Below are positions 12,960 to 13,727 of a stretch of DNA of 13,727 nt, piece by piece; position 1 is the first letter of the stretch, and every line of letters starts with the position of its first letter. The position numbers were made by a program, and so were the translations under genes. This DNA is from Bacteroidota bacterium (GTDB taxonomy: Bacteria > Bacteroidota > Bacteroidia > Chitinophagales > Chitinophagaceae): assembly GCA_023433755.1 (NCBI GenBank), contig JAEYUA010000015.1:1-13727 (forward strand), given 5' to 3'. The notes beneath the pieces were generated by a model that had not been told where the DNA came from, did no database searches, and saw only the letters and a program-made list of their open reading frames with translations.

Positions 12960-13391
12960 CTATTCACTGTCTTTCTCAGGCGTGACCTCTATTACATCAG
13001 AAACTATCATCACACCTTTTGGAAAATAAATGGATAAAAGTTTCTGGTAATCCTGTGCTTCTTCGCGTGTCCGAAAATTACCTGCTTTCAGCTTGAAGTA
13101 AGGAGTCTGGTAGACCAGGTAGGCCTTTAATTCCGGGAAATGCGTATAAACTTTTGTTTTGGCTGCAGTAGCTTCATCTCTTTTATTGGTATTCACCACC
13201 AGCAGCCTGTAGCCCCGCGCCGTGCGGGCATTGGCTTTTTTGATGGCAGCATTCACACCAGCCTGTTTTTTTACCAGCACATCCACCCTTGGATCCTTAT
13301 GGACCACAATGGTATTGACGGTATCTGCAGCCTGCTGGCCGTAAACCATACCGGAAAAAAGGAATAAAAGGGAGAGGAATAAAAATTTCAT
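12960..13391 (-). CDS. Secreted SPOR-domain protein
   Basis: The 143-residue product has a signal peptide (MKFLFLSLLFLFSGMVYG, cleavage before Gln19), a short linker with a helix (DPRVDVLVKKQAGVNAAIKKA) and a SPOR domain at about 60-135: RGYRLLVVNTNKRDEA, then FPELKAYLVYQTPYFKLKAGNFRTREEA, then FPKGVMIVSDVI. SPOR domains bind denuded glycan strands of peptidoglycan, often at the division site. Small Bacteroidota proteins of this layout (HKDPR...LVKKQ ahead of SPOR) are common and presumably periplasmic. The ATG at 13391 is the only sensible start. It lies 109 bp upstream of the receptor gene on the same strand; there is a T-rich stretch (complement of 12925..12932) between them, but no convincing stem, so whether they share a transcript is open. 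Confidence 0.9.
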   Translation of the reverse strand: MKFLFLSLLFLFSGMVYGQQAADTVNTIVVHKDPRVDVLVKKQAGVNAAIKKANARTARGYRLLVVNTNKRDEATAAKTKVYTHFPELKAYLVYQTPYFKLKAGNFRTREEAQDYQKLLSIYFPKGVMIVSDVIEVTPEKDSE

Positions 13392-13438
13392 CTTGTTAAG
13401 TTAAGCTGCCGGTTCAAAAATCTTTCCAAATACGAAAT

Positions 13439-13463
13439 AACAGGCTCATTTTAACGAGCTGTT
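13439..13463 (-). terminator. Possible terminator of the truncated right-edge gene
   Basis: AACAGGCTC (13439..13447) and GAGCTGTT (13456..13463) form a stem with one bulged base around an 8-nt loop, 19 bp past the stop at 13482. On the minus strand only a broken T-rich stretch (TATTTCGTATTT) follows, so termination would be weak. Confidence 0.4.
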
Positions 13464-13481
13464 ATAGGATGAGCTTTATTT

Positions 13482-13727
13482 CTAATAACCTCCTCCCCCC
13501 GCGCCAATATTTTCAATCGGGTGCCAGGTGGTCTTGATCTCCTGCGTATCCAAAATAAAATAAGGTGATTGTGCTTTATCGCCATACCAGTTCATGGTCT
13601 GGTGGTGCACAAAACGTTTTACGTTGGCAGCGCCCTTTTCCTGGATTTCCTTTTGAATGGCATTATCATCCCCGCAATAAATCACCGCGTTGATATCCAT
13701 ATGTGCTGCAAACTGTGGCGCGATCTC
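13482..13727 (-). CDS. C-terminal fragment, probably aldehyde dehydrogenase family
   Basis: The frame is open from the right edge (13727, codon GAG) to the TAG at 13482, giving 81 visible C-terminal residues; the N-terminal part lies outside the window. The internal ATG at 13700 is not taken as the start because the frame continues upstream (EIAPQFAAH before MDIN). The visible sequence has strand-helix alternation (INAVIYCGDDNAIQKEIQEKG, NVKRFVHHQ) and ends YFILDTQEIKTTWHPIENIG plus a glycine-rich tail. The KTTWHPI end and the preceding 'H-D-N-AV-Y' pattern recall the C-termini of a Bacteroidota aldehyde dehydrogenase group, but no catalytic motif is in view. Another NAD(P)-dependent enzyme cannot be excluded. 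Confidence 0.5.
   Translation of the reverse strand, partial: EIAPQFAAHMDINAVIYCGDDNAIQKEIQEKGAANVKRFVHHQTMNWYGDKAQSPYFILDTQEIKTTWHPIENIGAGGGGY

Overview
The window looks like a piece of a Bacteroidota chromosome, most likely from the Chitinophagaceae (class Chitinophagia). The reasons are: a TonB-dependent outer-membrane receptor of the 'outer membrane beta-barrel' type with an N-terminal carboxypeptidase-regulatory-like domain; a Bacteroidota-style SPOR protein; almost no Shine-Dalgarno sequences before starts; and -7 boxes of the TAnnTTTG type (TACTTTTG at 2529..2536 and 9973..9980, minus strand). No plasmid, phage or transposase gene is visible. All genes but one are on the minus strand, so transcription mostly runs right to left.

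From right to left: a truncated C-terminus, probably of an aldehyde dehydrogenase (13482..13727); a secreted SPOR-domain protein (12960..13391); a TonB-dependent receptor (10406..12850); a 440-bp gene-free segment that holds a fold-back repeat element (about 9993..10405); an M20 amidohydrolase (8758..9966) followed 7 bp later by a small cysteine-rich lipoprotein (8361..8750); one small plus-strand gene for a Ser/Arg/Gly-rich protein (8122..8310), convergent with the lipoprotein; then a tight minus-strand cluster of malic enzyme maeB (5629..7980), an MlaE-type permease (4856..5593), a membrane-anchored transglutaminase-like protein (3943..4854) and an MlaF-type ATPase (3089..3946). After these come a small lipoprotein (2585..2998), succinyl-CoA ligase alpha subunit sucD (1620..2495), and a secreted, probably outer-membrane protein that runs off the left edge (1..1364).

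Functionally the window mixes central carbon metabolism (malate to pyruvate; succinyl-CoA to succinate) with cell-envelope functions. MlaE and MlaF should form the inner-membrane core of a phospholipid/lipid ABC transporter. The gene between them is translationally coupled to both and encodes a membrane-anchored protein with a full Cys-His-Asp triad, which is the most unusual gene arrangement here. No MlaD substrate-binding subunit gene is present in the window.

The most striking non-coding signal is a family of 7-bp-period arrays with an AGCT core. Six arrays are visible. One covers the stop codon of sucD, one covers the stop codon of maeB, and four are arranged as two nested inverted pairs in the fold-back element between the receptor gene and the amidohydrolase gene. 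The outermost of those reaches the receptor stop codon, and the opposite end supplies the -33 part of the amidohydrolase promoter.
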